A stretch of DNA of 64,000 nucleotides. Source: Vitellaria paradoxa (taxonomy: Eukaryota; Streptophyta; Magnoliopsida; Ericales; Sapotaceae). The position numbers and the translations under genes are program-made. The DNA lies in NCBI GenBank assembly GCA_019916065.1, contig CM034239.1, forward strand, positions 47,381,812-47,445,811, in the 5' to 3' direction. Below are positions 45,301 to 58,159 of the stretch, piece after piece (position 1 is the first letter of the stretch; every line of letters starts with the position of its first letter). The notes beneath the pieces are model-generated. The model did no database searches. It was not told the origin of the DNA and saw only the letters and a program-made list of their open reading frames with translations.

Positions 45301-46960
45301 TGCGCACCAAACATAAAAAAAAAAAAATTCAAATCATATTTTATTTTACTTTTTATCACTCTAAACATACCATTAACATGAATCCTGTAGTCCAGCTTTT
45401 TCACAGCAACAGATGCATCTCTAAACTAATTATTTCAAGCCACTATTTTCCCACCTTCTGTTTGATTAGGGCGGAACAGAAGCGGAAGAGAGATATTGAA
45501 AATTTAAAAGTTTTTTTTTTTTTTTTTTTTCGTTCTTCTTGGCTGGTTTGATAATTTAGTAGAGAAGCAAAAGAGAATGGAAAAAAAATAAGGAAATTTT
45601 TGACTTTTCTTTTTATGTTCTTCTCATTCTGGCTCTCTTTTATGTCTTTTTTTATTATATTAATTTCTTAACTTATCTTTCCTTTTCCTTTCAGCGATCA
45701 GACAAAAGGAATTTCTTTTTTTCTTATTTCATCTTCACTTTTATTACGAAACCAAACAAAATATAATATTAATTTTTTTCGAAATTTTTCTCATTTTCAC
45801 ATCTCCATCACTTTTCTTTTTCATTTTTCTAATCCCAAAGCTAATCACAGCCCAAGTCTTTGAATGCCAGGTCGACGGGTTGTGATCATTTTCCCTTTTT
45901 TTTAACGAAAAAAAAAAAAAAAAAGTGCACGATGCTTGTCAACCAAGCAGGCACCTTTGCTGAATTTTCTGGTCATCATGCCATAATTTTCACTAAAAAT
46001 ATTTTTATATATAAGGGCTCAACATTCATGCATCAAGGAGCCCAACGAAGATTATTTTAATTACAAGTGGTGAGCGTTTGGTTTGACTTGGACCACGTCA
46101 CTCTTTTGCCATTCAAAACACAGGAAAGGAGGGGGGGAAGTAATTTTCAATAAAAAAAAATGAAAACATGCGAATTGAAAAAAATGTTTACAAAAACTTT
46201 ATGTATAAGGATGCAACAATGATGAAAATTAAAAAAATATATTTAATTTAATGAATTTACAAAAATCACAACATTTTGATAATTTTTTTGTAATATTTTT
46301 TATTTTTTTAATAGGATAAATACATGCATCACCCCAAAAGAGGAAGATACTTTGCGATTTTTTTTTTTTTTTTTTTTGTAATAGTTGAAGACTTTTCAAT
46401 TATTTAATAGAGTATCAGGTGTAGGAGGATGACAAAGGAGGTTATTTAGGGAGTGTTTGTTTGGTCGAAATTAATTAAAATTTATTAATTCTTACTAGTT
46501 TTTGTATATTTTTTAATTAGATATTATAATGTATCACCTTTACATTAAATTTTTATATTTTTACAATATTTTTTATCAAATTTTTATCAACTAAACTCCA
46601 TTTTAAAGCTGCAACAATGCAAAGACCACAAGCACGAAAAAAAATGGGAGTGGCTAATAAGCAAATAAGCCTCACGCAGTTTGTTACGTACATTTGTTTT
46701 ATGTGAACACCATTTTTTTTTTTTGGCTGCCGGCCTTTTAGGAAATAAAGTTTGCCGACGCTGCTTAGCACTAGATGACAAAAAGGCTGAACCGGTTAAT
46801 TGGCTCGAGTTAAAAAAAAAATAAAAATTCTAGTCTCATTGCTCTTTTGTCCCGTACCAGTCACCGTTCGCTTATTTTGTACTAGTAACCAAAGGTAGTG
46901 ACTATTGTATTTCATCCAAAATCATCACAGCCATAAAATATTGTATCAATCGTGATTTCT
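45301..46960 (-). repeat. Inverted block of unit 3
   Basis: Landmarks that run forward in units 1 and 2 appear reversed here. The GGTGCTTGCTTGG region of 12750 is reversed near 45950. The CCAAGTCAAACCAAACACTCACC region of 25475 is reversed near 46080. The repeat monomer of 24961 is reversed at 46677-46800. The MITE core of 24813 is reversed near 46920. Collinear forward sequence resumes near 47300 (compare 14480). Confidence 0.8.
46677..46800 (-). repeat. GGCCGGCA / poly(A) monomer, inverted, unit 3
   Basis: On the minus strand it reads AATTAACCGGTTCAGCC, GCGTCGGCAAACTTTATTT, GGCCGGCAGCC, an A-run, then ACAAATGTACGTAACAAACTG. Confidence 0.8.
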
Positions 46961-47699
46961 TTGCACTACAATCTATTGAAACGGTTTCTATAATCTGTTT
47001 AAACGGAAGTTGGCTGTACGAATCTGTCGAAACAATTTTTATAATCCATTGAAACGGTTTTTATGACTCTATAAAAATTAGTCAAAATGAGTGTCATTCG
47101 GTAGATTAAATGTCTATAATAAGAATGGCAAAAAAAAAATTATTATTTAATTAACCGAATTCTAGTTATTGACTTTCTTTTTGAAAGATACTGAATTTTT
47201 TTTAACTTTAAGAACGTAAGAATATATAAAAATATATAGAAATCTTTAAAGATTTTCAAATATTTTCAAATATTTTTCAGAGATTTTTGGTATACCAAAT
47301 GTATCCTAAAACTAGAAAAAAAAATTAATATACTAATTCTGTAATAACAACCATTATCTCTGTTTGACTTTTGAGGTTTGTGTGCTCCATCATGATACGT
47401 CACCCAATTTTTTTTATCATATTGGATGATTGTGAAAATTAAATTACTAATTGATTTAATAATTTTTACTATTAAATGTGATTAAATTTATATTATTTTA
47501 ATTTTATTTCATTCTTTGTAGGATATGGCAAACTATCATTTTATTTTATAATCGTATAAGTTTTCTTTATATATATCTTTCAAACTTTTCTTTCTTGGTC
47601 TTTTTTTTTTTTTTTTGGCAATTTTAAATGATTTTAAAAATTTTGTTAACTCGTTTTGTTTTTTTAACGTGAATAACATGCCTAAACAATACTAAACAC

Positions 47700-47735
<36 letters not shown>

Positions 47736-48282
47736 GTCATTCACGAACAGCAAAAAATAAATACAAAAAAAATTGGCCAAATAACCAAAGTCTCTTGCTG
47801 CCAAACGAAGCGTATATGAACTAATAGATGGTTTTTAAACTGTTTCTCATTTACTTTTTGGCATATATATCAAGATAAATTTCCTTCCTTGCGATCAGCA
47901 GCCATCAAGTCCACCCCTTCAGAATGATCTTTGCACACAAATAAAGAAGGAAAGTTGAAAGCCAACGCCCTGTGAGGGTACCGTCCAGAGCCCTGCTTGG
48001 TTTAAAAAAATTAGCAAAAAATATAATAAGAGTACAAAAAGTTAATATAATTAAAAATAATATGTGATAAAATTTAATTAAAAATAAAAAATTAGTTAAA
48101 ATTAATATATTTTAATTGATTTGATGTGACAAACAGAGCCTATCTAACGAGTAAGTTAACTTTAGGATCTTCTCACACAAAGAGAGAGAGAGAATTGATG
48201 ATCCGAGGCGTGCATAACTTAATTGCGTACATGTTTATATTTTTGTATTTACCAGTGCAAAATGACTGATATATACTAGGTA
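46961..48282. other. AT-rich unit 3 sequence without genes
   Basis: From about 47300 it matches 14480-15130. It contains GAAACGGTTT repeats near 46980-47060, a (TAA)n run at 47701-47733 and a short GA run near 48180. Confidence 0.5.
47701..47733 (+). repeat. (TAA)n microsatellite, unit 3
   Basis: About 11 TAA units at the same locus as 14828 and 32906. Confidence 0.85.
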
Positions 48283-48578
48283 GAGTACCATTTTTTCTTC
48301 TGGAGTTGGGGAGAAACCCGCAGTCGCTACTTATGGGTGCGCACTGGGTGAAACCAGCCCTGTGGCCCTAGCCGGCAAAGAACCACGAGGAGGTAAACCA
48401 GCTTAGACAAGCCCTGGCTGACCGGCTCAGCCGAGAAAACTCTTAGATGACCCTCCACAATTAAAGGAAAGACTGCCCCCAAGAGGAGTCGAACCCGAGA
48501 TCTATTGATCCCAAACTCTTCAGCCCGCCATCCGAACCAACTTGACTACCCTTTTCGGGGCGAGTATCATTTTTTCTT
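48283..48578 (-). mobile_element. tRNA-derived SINE, second copy with a different head
   Basis: The element at 48300-48561 is flanked by GAGTACCATTTTTTCTT (48283-48299) and GAGTATCATTTTTTCTT (48562-48578). On the minus strand an A-box-like TAGTCAAGTTGG (48537-48548) and a B box GGTTCGACTCC (48485-48495) are present. The tail, with GGTCAGCCAGGGCTTG, TTTGCCGGCTAGGG and GTGCGCACCC, matches the SINE at 35039, but the tRNA-like head does not. Confidence 0.92.
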
Positions 48579-51430
48579 TCATATGTCACAAGTGGTTCGA
48601 GTGGTACTTGGCGGAACATTAAATACTGATTGTGACATATGACCATGAGTTAAGTTAAAAATTGATGTTTACACAAATTATGGTTTCTTATTTTGCGCCA
48701 TGGTTACTCAAATGTATCCACCAAATAATAAATATCTAACTTTACGTCCCTAACTTAATCGATAAATAATTTTCTTTCTAACGGAGAACGATTATTTGAA
48801 GCAGTTATGGTTAAAATATTATTTTGTAACAAAATGCTATGTTTCAGTCACATTTTCATTGTTATGGTCGGACTATATTTGTAATTATTATTATTAGTAC
48901 AAAAATAACCCTGAACACGTGGTATACTTTCGAATACAATGAAAAAGTGCTCGGCACATATTAAATAATTAGAAATTGGTTGAAGTTAGGTCCCACCTTG
49001 TTATAAAATTACAACACTCTGCAAGGTAGTATTCTGTATATTCGGACGCCCATTTCATTCACGCGCATTGAATGCAAAGTTAGCAGTATTAAATAAGAAG
49101 TGAAAGACATTTAAGAGAAAGTAAGATCATTGAGTACTTTATGGAATATATACAAGGTACAAAATGATTACATTTTCATTATTTACTTATTAATTTATTC
49201 ATATTATCATACTATAAATATAACATTTAACTCCAAAATTTAGGTACACTCACTGTTATCAACCTATTACTTTACTTTACATCTTATAATTCTCTCAAGC
49301 CTTTAGTAACTTTATTTTCGGAGGATTTTTTAGTCGAGAATCTTCTTTCCGATCATAACCTCTATTTCTTTTATACTGAACAAATTTGTATTTGAATTTT
49401 CGATTGACGTGATAAACAGCTCGGACAGTAATTTTTATTGCCGAACAATTATTATGTCACATGAGAAGTGTAATTTTTTCCACGTTGAACATACATAAAT
49501 TATATTTTATGTGCACCAAGATGAACAAATTGGTGGCTTCTAGTTTCCAATTACTGTTTTGGTGGTAAATTCTTTCATTGGGTTACAAGGCTATGGTGCA
49601 AAAATATAATTTAGGGGTTGAGGTGTATTAGATTAGATTACATTTTAATAAGATATGACATTTCACATTCTGTATTAATTAATTCCAATCAGCTTGTTTT
49701 TAACTTTTATTTTTATTTTGAAATCAAATTTAATTAAATTAAATTAGAACCATTTGATCATTTTAGAAACATAAAGTTTGTCTATCAATGCACTTTACCC
49801 GCTGAAGTACATTTTTTTTTTTTTTTTTTTGGGGCTAATGCACTTCAGCCCTCAGTCCTCCGCAACCATAAAGTCATTAACCTGGGGGAAAGGGTCGAAT
49901 TAACGGAGGCAATGCCAGGGTAATGGGTGCAGACGTGGTGGTTTGATAACAAACCCGAATCCGATAAATAAACCATCCATTTCAAAGATTTTGGTATTGG
50001 AAGTATCATGTCGTTCAACTAATGAAAATCAACCAACTCATATTTCTAATTTTTATTTAACATTGTTTCCATCTATCTTAATAAAAAGGTCAAAGTAAAA
50101 TTTGATAATGAACGCATAGGTTAAATGTTGCAATTAAAAAAACTGTAAAAATTAAAATTTAATGTCAGATGTAAGAATATTCAGTGATTTATTCAGAAAA
50201 ATTTACACCTTTGATAAGGACACAACAGTTTTCAACAAGATGTCAGTGATGATTTGAGAGAGAGAGAGAGAGAGAGCGAGAGTTGATGGAGATGCCGGTT
50301 AATTTCCTCCGTTTACAACCAACTTGGATATTTTTGTTTACCAATTTATGGGTGGGAGAAATTCTAGAAAAAAAAAAAAAAAATTCTAGAATTTGTATTG
50401 ATGTGGACGTGGACTTCCATGCTGGGAACCTATATAAGAGTTTAAGAGCAACAGGACAAGAAGCTATATATGTGTATATAAAGTGTGTTTAAAATTGTAT
50501 AAAATTACATAAAATTATATAAAATTATAAAAGTTAATATTTCGTGATTTACATGGTAAATTAAGAATTTAAGTTTTATACTTTTGTAATTTATATTTAT
50601 AAAAATTTATAAAATTTTGTATTTTTTTTATAATTCTAAACGTTAACTATATACACTCACCGTTTTCATGAAAGTATACGGAGGTGATAAAGGCTCCGTT
50701 TAAATTTCTACGAAATTTCACAAATTTCTACGAAATTTCACAAATTTCTATAAATTTTTATAAAACTTAAAGTGGCATTTGGTTTGCTTTTTTATTTTCG
50801 TTTTATGTATTAAAAATCTCAAAACGAGGAAATAAAAAATACTCTATTTTCATTATTTTGAGATTTTCATTTTTTTTTGTTAAAAACTCACAAAATGACT
50901 TTTTATCATTTTTCATTTCATGTGTAAACTCATTTTCAATTTTCGAAAATAAATTTTGAAAACGTAAGTAACAAAATGAATTTTGAACAGTTTTCCTTAT
51001 TTCCAAAAGTACAAACTGAAAAATGAGCTCAAAATAGAAAATAGAAAATAAAAACAGAAAATAGAAAAATAAACCAAATAACCCCTAAATTTTTTACTTA
51101 TCAAACGTATTATAGAACTATAATTTTATAAATTTATATTAATTTTACTACTACAAATACCTCTAAATTTTCCTTTTTAGAGATTTGTAACATTTCTAAG
51201 GTGTGTTTGGAATCACAAAAATTGATATAAAATGTAATTTGAGTTATTTTTTGGATTTAAAGTGTAAGCTATAAATCACAAAACATAAAAATAAATAGTT
51301 CTGGTCAAATGGATTTGTAGAGATAGTTTTTGACTTTCTATCATAACTTTTTGAAATTTGTAGAAATATTATTTGGATTTGTAGAAATTTTATTAGAATT
51401 TGTAGAAATTTGTTAGAATTTTTAAAGATA
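48579..51430. other. AT-rich rest of unit 3
   Basis: Parts match 16440-16700, 17860-18200 and 18560-18880. It contains a (GA)n run near 50256-50280 and the duplicated phrase AAATTTCTACGAAATTTCAC near 50705-50745. No gene is supported. Confidence 0.5.
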
Positions 51431-53064
51431 CTAGCGAATAATACATGCCTACGGCAATCCCGAATTAAAATTAAATACGCATATATTTGAAATTGAAATA
51501 TGTTAGTATATATTTTTTTTATTGTATTATTCTAAACAAATAAAATTTTTGTCTTTCTCAATACAACTTTTAATATTTTATCATTAAGCTCAACTTAATG
51601 GTCTATCAAAATATTAAGAGGTAAAAAGTTAGTCAGGAGTTTGAGGAGAAGTTTTAGTTTGTAAAAAATTTCAACCATCTGCTAAATAATAAAACTTAAT
51701 CTCAATATTTAGATTTTTGTTTATAAAAGGATTATTTTTAAAATGTGTTATGTTTTATTATAGGGTAACCTATTTGCACTCTACAAATAGTTTCTTATAC
51801 TTCACTTTACTTTTTCATTAATTAAAATTACACATTTGCCCACTTATCTTTTTAAATATGTTTTACATACTTATTGCTATAAAAACCTTATACAAAAACT
51901 CAATCCAAAATATAATTATAATGTTATAAATATTTTTATTTTATAATAAAAATTATTATTTTTTAAAATATACAAAATACAACTTGCTAATTTTTCTTAG
52001 ATATTTTAATAAGTGAATGGACAATTACAGTATAATTTTTTTTGTTTTTGAAAAAATTCACTTATGCATGTGAATTACATTAGTATGATAAAAATTTCTA
52101 ATTCTATAATTTAAAAACAAAGATCTTATTGTAAAAAACTAAAATTAAGTTTTCAAAATAAATATAGTTATAGTTTGCTTAATATATTTGTCTGTAAATT
52201 TAAAAGTTATTTTTTTTTTCAATTCATTGATTTTCCTAGTTATATATTTTTTTATTTTTTATATACATGAATGATGAGAAAAAAATGAAAATTCCATTTT
52301 GAATTAAGGATCAATGAAAAAAATTAGTAGGTGTAAAATATAATTACAAATTTAAATTTACAAGTAGTCTTATTTTTATGTTTGCGAGTTTTACGTAAAG
52401 AAAATTATTTTAAAAGACTAAAATAAAATTTATTTTCATTTATATTTTTATCGATTATATAAAACTAAATATTAATTTATTGTAAAACATAATTAAATAA
52501 GAAAATAACTTATTTTATTTAATTTATTTACAAACTTTTGTCATTTGCTTTGTCAACTTGATATTTATTTATTTATTTTTATAATTTTTTCATAAACTAT
52601 TTATTTTAACATTTAATACACTTATATTTTATTTCATTACATTATTTTAAAAATGTATTACACGATTATGAAAATTGAAAGGATTATATAGAATCTTGTT
52701 AAGTGACCTAAGAATAATGGCAGGGGTTAAAATGACAAAAATATATAAACAAAATGAATGAAAGAAATTAATTTTTTTTATTTGATTGAATTATGAAATA
52801 AAATAAATAAAATTTATTTTTATATGATTGTTAAAAGCATAAATATAAATAAAAAATATTTTTGTTATCAAAAATAATTTTTTCTATTCTCTTATATACT
52901 TAAGGGTATTTGTTTAAATTTGTAAATATTTTCTTTTTCAAATTAGATGTAAGTATAATTAATCAAAAGATGAGAGTTTTGTAATTTCATTTAATGAAAA
53001 TATTAAAGTGAAGTGTTAGAGGGTATTTGTAGAATGCAAATAGTCGTACCCTTTATTATATAGA
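51431..53064 (-). mobile_element. Non-autonomous Helitron
   Basis: On the minus strand it starts TCTATATAATAAAGGGTACG at 53064 and ends ATTATTCGCTAG at 51431. It sits between a host A and T with no target duplication. A short hairpin TGCC-GTA-GGCA precedes the CTAG end by about a dozen bases. 5' TC, 3' CTAG, a subterminal hairpin and AT insertion are Helitron hallmarks. The 1.6-kb interior is AT-rich with no Rep/helicase coding. Confidence 0.8.
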
Positions 53065-53536
53065 TATAATTTTATAGAGATTTTGGGTTGCCCGTAAGGT
53101 TGAATTGTCAAGATGGAGGGTCAGAATTTAATTAAAATTTATTAATTTTATAAATAATATTTATTAATTCAGTTAACAATATTTACTAATTTAGTCAAAC
53201 TTATCTTCATTTAACCCTAACCATTCATATCTGCACTTCAATTCCTATAATAAATTTTGCATTACAACCTCTAAAAACCAAAATTTATAAAAATTTACGT
53301 AATTGAAGATAAAAAAATTTTATAAAAAAATTATAAAAATTTTTAATATTTTTCGACGCAGTTCAGTGTTACAAACGGACCTTAATTCTGCTTTGGTGGC
53401 CTTTTCCCTTGGGGAGCCCTGGGTCAAATCAGTAGTCAAGCGGCAATGAAAAACGGCAGGATGCAACATTTAGGTTAAGGGGAAAGTATCCCACCATCAC
53501 CTTTATTCCCGCCCAAGATACTTCATTACACCGTCA
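53065..53536. other. AT-rich stretch, no gene
   Basis: No coding region or clear repeat. Confidence 0.4.
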
Positions 53537-53900
53537 TTTGTATCACTTATTTAAACTCCGATGGGTTAGATGAGATGGTCTTGGACTGGGATTTAAAGGC
53601 TTACCCCCCCAAGGTCTCAAGTTCAAGTCTCCTCTCTAGCAAAACTTGGGGCCAGCCTCCCGGGTGCAAAGCGTAGTAAAGGTTGGTAGGACAGACCTCC
53701 TTGACTGGACGAACCGTATCCAGTTCTTGGGTGTAGGTCCGACTCCCCACCGCTACGCGAGTTCGCGATTTACTGCTATACATGTTGAGGGGCCTGTATG
53801 TGTGGCACAAACCAAAAGAGATTCACTCTCTAGGGGTTTGACCTAGGGAGTGAATCTCTCGAGGTTAAATCCTTTTTTTTTTTTTTTGTATCACTTATTT
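53537..53900 (+). mobile_element. tRNA-derived SINE, third, different family
   Basis: The element at 53553-53884 (about 330 bp) is flanked by 16-bp direct repeats TTTGTATCACTTATTT (53537-53552, 53885-53900). An A-box-like GGTTAGATGAGATGG (about 53564) and a B-box-like AGTTCAAGTCTCC (about 53620) lie in plus orientation, and the element ends in a T-run. Near its 3' end GATTCACTCTCTAGG and CCTAGGGAGTGAATC form a hairpin (about 53820-53858). Confidence 0.87.
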
Positions 53901-54812
53901 TATTTATTTATTTTTTAAGATGAAGAAAGACGGGTAAAATAGAAATTTACTTTAACAATCTGCACACTATTTTAAAAGATATTTACTGTGGTTTTTTCAA
54001 ATTTAATGATAAAAAAATTATTCAATATAAGTGATGTGGGAATATTCATAAATCAAAATTTTGAAGTCACTTTAAATTTAAAAAGAATTAATTTGAACTA
54101 TTCGTTAGCTAGTTTCATATTTTATGAATGTATTGAACTTGAACAAATTAAAAAAAAAATAGGTGACGCATTCACTTACGCAAACTCTGATTACAAATGG
54201 AAAAAGATTGGGCAAACGAAATAGCTCAATATAAGCGTATAGGAAGAATTCAAAGATAGTGCCCACAAATTTGATTTGACTTTTGTTGTGTTCTTTTGAT
54301 TTTCAAACAGATATGCCCAGACAAGTTCAGCACACCGCATGCGCATGCGCTCGGCTCAACAAAACAAAAAAAAATTAATTTATAAAGTTAATATCAAAGT
54401 TGTAAATATATATATATATATTAGTGGTAACCATATTTTACCAGTTCAAGGTTTGCTCCAAAAACACGTAACTCTTTTAATTTAAAAATTAATATATAAC
54501 TCTCTCATTACTTGATTAAAGCGTAAAATTTGATAAATTTCATTAAATTTAACTCAATTTTTGTCTTACGTGTCAAAATTTTATTTCCAAAAAAAAAATA
54601 TCCGCACAAATATAACTATAAAATTACATGTTTATACATTTTATTGTTAAAATAAAATATTATTTTATCCAACGTGCTATTACTTGAAAAACATTAATTA
54701 GGTGGAACGACTAATTAATTTTTGTATCTTTCATAATACTTACCAAAGATAGAAAGTGCATCATTTGCAATATTTACCAAAAATTAAAAAAAATGCATTA
54801 TTTACAAATAAT
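53901..54812. other. AT-rich stretch, no gene
   Basis: A plus-strand ORF of 78 codons at 53988-54224 has no recognisable domain and AT-driven composition. TGCGCATGCGCTC near 54340 is a small palindrome. Confidence 0.35.
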
Positions 54813-55028
54813 AATGCTACACTTACACCATCTCTTTTACATCATTTTTACACTCCACTTGTTATGATGGGTCATAATCAATATAGTTTATTTGAAAATC
54901 ATCAAAGGCGCACGTAGAAGGTGACATCTAACGACTGTGATGATTTTGAATAGAATGTACTGGTCATGACCCGTCATAACCAGTGAGGTGTAAGAAAAGT
55001 GTAAGAGAGAGACTGTAAGTGTAACATT
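54813..55028. mobile_element. MITE with long inverted ends
   Basis: 216 bp. The left end AATGCTACACTTACA matches the inverted right end AATGTTACACTTACA, and similarity (CTCTTTTACA, TTTTTACACTCCACT) continues inward for about 50 bp. The core CATCTAACGACTGTGATGA is shared with 10689-10872, 24735-24915 and the inverted copy near 46920. The target duplication is not resolved. Confidence 0.7.
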
Positions 55029-56776
55029 AGTTTTCATAATAATGGCCCTTCGTATGCCTGCGTAAGCAACTATAATTATTTAATTTAATGAATATCTAAC
55101 TCTTGTGGTAAGGCAACACCCATCAATAAATGTGTCTGGTGTAATAAATTGTTGAAAATGTTTTTTTATTAATTTAAAAAAAAATATTATTAAAATAATA
55201 TAACAATGATTTTTTTTAATAAAAATAGGCATTGTCATGAGTTTTTTTATTATTTAAAACAAATAGACCTATAATCAACTAGAAGTACGCACACATAGAT
55301 AATCCAACTGCTCATGCTTACACATGGCATGCTTGAGGTTGGGTCGGAGTTGAGGTGTTTGCGTCCGCGGCTTGAAATTGGGGCTATTAGGTACTTGTGT
55401 GCGGCTTGAAATCTCACTAGTTGATTCGGAAAAAAGAAATTATAAATATTTTTTTTACAATATTTTATATATGTTCATGCTTAAAACAATTTTGCGATTT
55501 TATAAGAGTTGGAAAATATTCTTGTGCGAGCATGCCAAAATCTCATGATTCAAATGTTTGTTTAGTGTGCAATAACTCAAGTAATTGTGGTATTTATTCA
55601 ATATCCTTGACTAAAAAATAACTTTACAAATCCCAAAGGAAGCTTACTATAAAGACAAAGACAATTTTTTTTTTTTTTAAACCAACGAACAAATAGATGG
55701 TCAAACATTAAATATATGAATTTGCTTGTTCATTCTTCCATTAGCATGGAGGAGGGATTCAAGAATTACCAGAAAACAGAAGGAGGGAGGAGGACATTTT
55801 TAGATTGTATTTAGATTAAGAATTTGACAAATAAAAAAAGAAAGGGATAAGGGTTCAAAATTTCTCTTTTATTTATATTATGATGGAAAATGATAAGGTA
55901 AAAGTATGAAATTTAAAAAATTAATATTAATTAAATTAAAAAAACTAATGTACTTATGAATACTTTTTTTTTTATTATATTTTCTAAATTCACCCACAAA
56001 AGGTTTATGATTTGAAATGTTATGTTTTTTTTCCCCTCCCCTCTTATTTTCACTCATCAAATTCTCACTTTAAACGCAGCTTTAAAATAAAAAAAAAAAA
56101 TTCAAACTTTGAAATTTAAACTACCCATAAACTATAGAATACAAAACTTTAAAACAAAGGGTGTGATAAGCAAACCGGATAAACTTGAATACTACTCTCG
56201 TAAGTACGGATGGATAGACATTGGGATTCACCCAGCCTGTAACTCGGGTAGTTTAGCCAAAAAAATTAGTTTAAAAAATATTTTTTTTAAATTTAGCCCA
56301 CATTAAATTTTTTTTGGCCAGATCATTATATTTTTAAATTTTTTGTTAAACCTAAATTTTTGTAAGTCAGTTCATTTTATTTTTAAACTCTTTAATCAAT
56401 TCAATCAAACTCCAAATTTTAGATTCACCCTTACTTGCAAGGGAGAGTTTAATTTGATTGAGAAAACCTTTCTGTTGTATTTTGCTTTCCTTTATAGGTA
56501 AGTGAAAAAAATCAAAATCACATTCCAATTACAAGTAGAAAAAAAGGTAGAAATATTAACTTGGAATATATTTTCAAGGAATAAACAGCAAATAATAAAA
56601 GGCAGAAAGAAATTTTTCATCATAGAAGCATATCCATTCAAAAATTGAAGTGAAAATTTTAGTTTTGTCAAGTGATATTCATTTCCTTGTAACCATCACA
56701 CGTACATGGGAATTGTTATAGATGCGGGAAATTGATCTGCCTCTTTTAAGGGATGCCATGGTTGCATACAATAGCC
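55029..56776. other. AT-rich intergenic stretch, start of unit 4
   Basis: No supported gene. From about 56540 the sequence matches 18440-18560 and 39425-39500 (TTTTGTCAAGTGATATTCAT), marking the start of another diverged unit. Confidence 0.4.
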
Positions 56777-57331
56777 TCATACTGAGTCCAACATTTTGTT
56801 AACAAAGCTGTCCAAATTCAGAGTGGGTGAGCCATGCGGACTGGTTGCCTTTTCTGCCAAATTTTTCCCGTCCATAGCCTTGTTCTTCATTTGCCTCCCC
56901 CCTCTCCCATTAACTCTCTTATAAGTTCCTCAATTCTATCCCTCTTTACATCATTATCAATCTCCATGCCAACTTCCCACTCATTGCAAACATATTTACA
57001 GTTTGTTTGTTGATCACCTGTCAAAAGCCAACAGATCATGGGCACGCTAGCAGACAAACTCTCAATAGTTGAATTCCATCCACAGTGCATCAAAAAGCCT
57101 CCCACTGATGGGTGGTTCAAGATCTCCTCTTGTGGGCACCAATTTGCTAGTAGACTTCTTTCTTTAGTTTCCACCATAAATTCATTTGGTAAAATTGCAG
57201 AGTCACTCATTACTAGATTAGGCTTAATTATCCACAAGAAGCAGTAGTTGCTATTAACCAATCCTCAAGCAAATTCTAACAGCTGTTACTTTGTCATGAT
57301 GACAACGCTCCCAAAATTCACATAAATTATA
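56777..57331 (-). pseudogene. UGT exon-2 relic, C-terminal half
   Basis: The minus strand reads IIYVNFGSVVIMTK, a stop, QLLEFA, a stop, then GLVNSNYCFLWIIKP. It continues through a PSPG-like box (WCPQEEILNH, FLMHCGWNST, TGDQQTNCKY) to a natural-looking terminus DSFVNKMLDSV and a stop. One frameshift lies near 56890. The exon-2 beginning and exon 1 are missing. It keeps Cys in the HCGWNS position, unlike the intact genes. Confidence 0.88.
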
Positions 57332-58159
57332 CACAAATTAAACGAATATCTTACCCGTTTACATCTATAGGCTTATTAACCACTCTTTCCCCACCCCCTT
57401 TCTTTGTTTCTGCTTCTGGTCTTTGCATTATTAGCTATTGTAGCTTTAAGTAACCTTCTCTGTCATTCCCCTACACCTAATACTTTAATAATTGAAAAGT
57501 CTTCAAATATTAAAAAAAAAAAAAAGTCACAAAATATCTTCCTCCTTTGGGTGATGTATTATTCTATCAAAAAAGTAAAAAATATTAAAAAATCATCAGA
57601 ATGTTATGTAAATTTATTAAATTAAATATATTTTATTACACTCGTATCATTATTACATCCTTCTAGTATAAATTTTTGGTAAATATTTTTTTTATAGATT
57701 TAAAAAATAATGACACGACTGAAATCCGCCAAACCAAATGCTTAGCCCCGTTTGGCAATATTTTCATTTTTTATTTTTTGTTTTTAGAATTTTGAAAATT
57801 GATAACAGAAATATATTTGTTAAATTTGTTTATTTTTTATTTTTAAAAAATAAAAATTCAAACAGAAAGGAGTAAACAAAAAAAAACGTGTTTGCACTTT
57901 TTTTTTTGTTTCAAATATTTTGTCAATTTTTATATTTTTGTCCATTTCTGTTGCATCATATTAAAATGAATTAGCCTTGTGGACTAGCTCACTTAATAAG
58001 AATCTGAATTTACTCCCTAACAGTCACTAGTTCAAATTTCCTCAGGGTCAATAGAAGGTTTACTCAGTCATTAATTTCAAGATTTAGAGATTGGTTAAGG
58101 TGTGCACAAACTGACCCGAATATTCTAAGTTATCAAAAAAAAAGAAATTATTTCATTCA
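57332..58159. other. Unit 4 intergenic sequence
   Basis: It matches 25140-25420 near 57450-57670. No gene. Confidence 0.45.
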
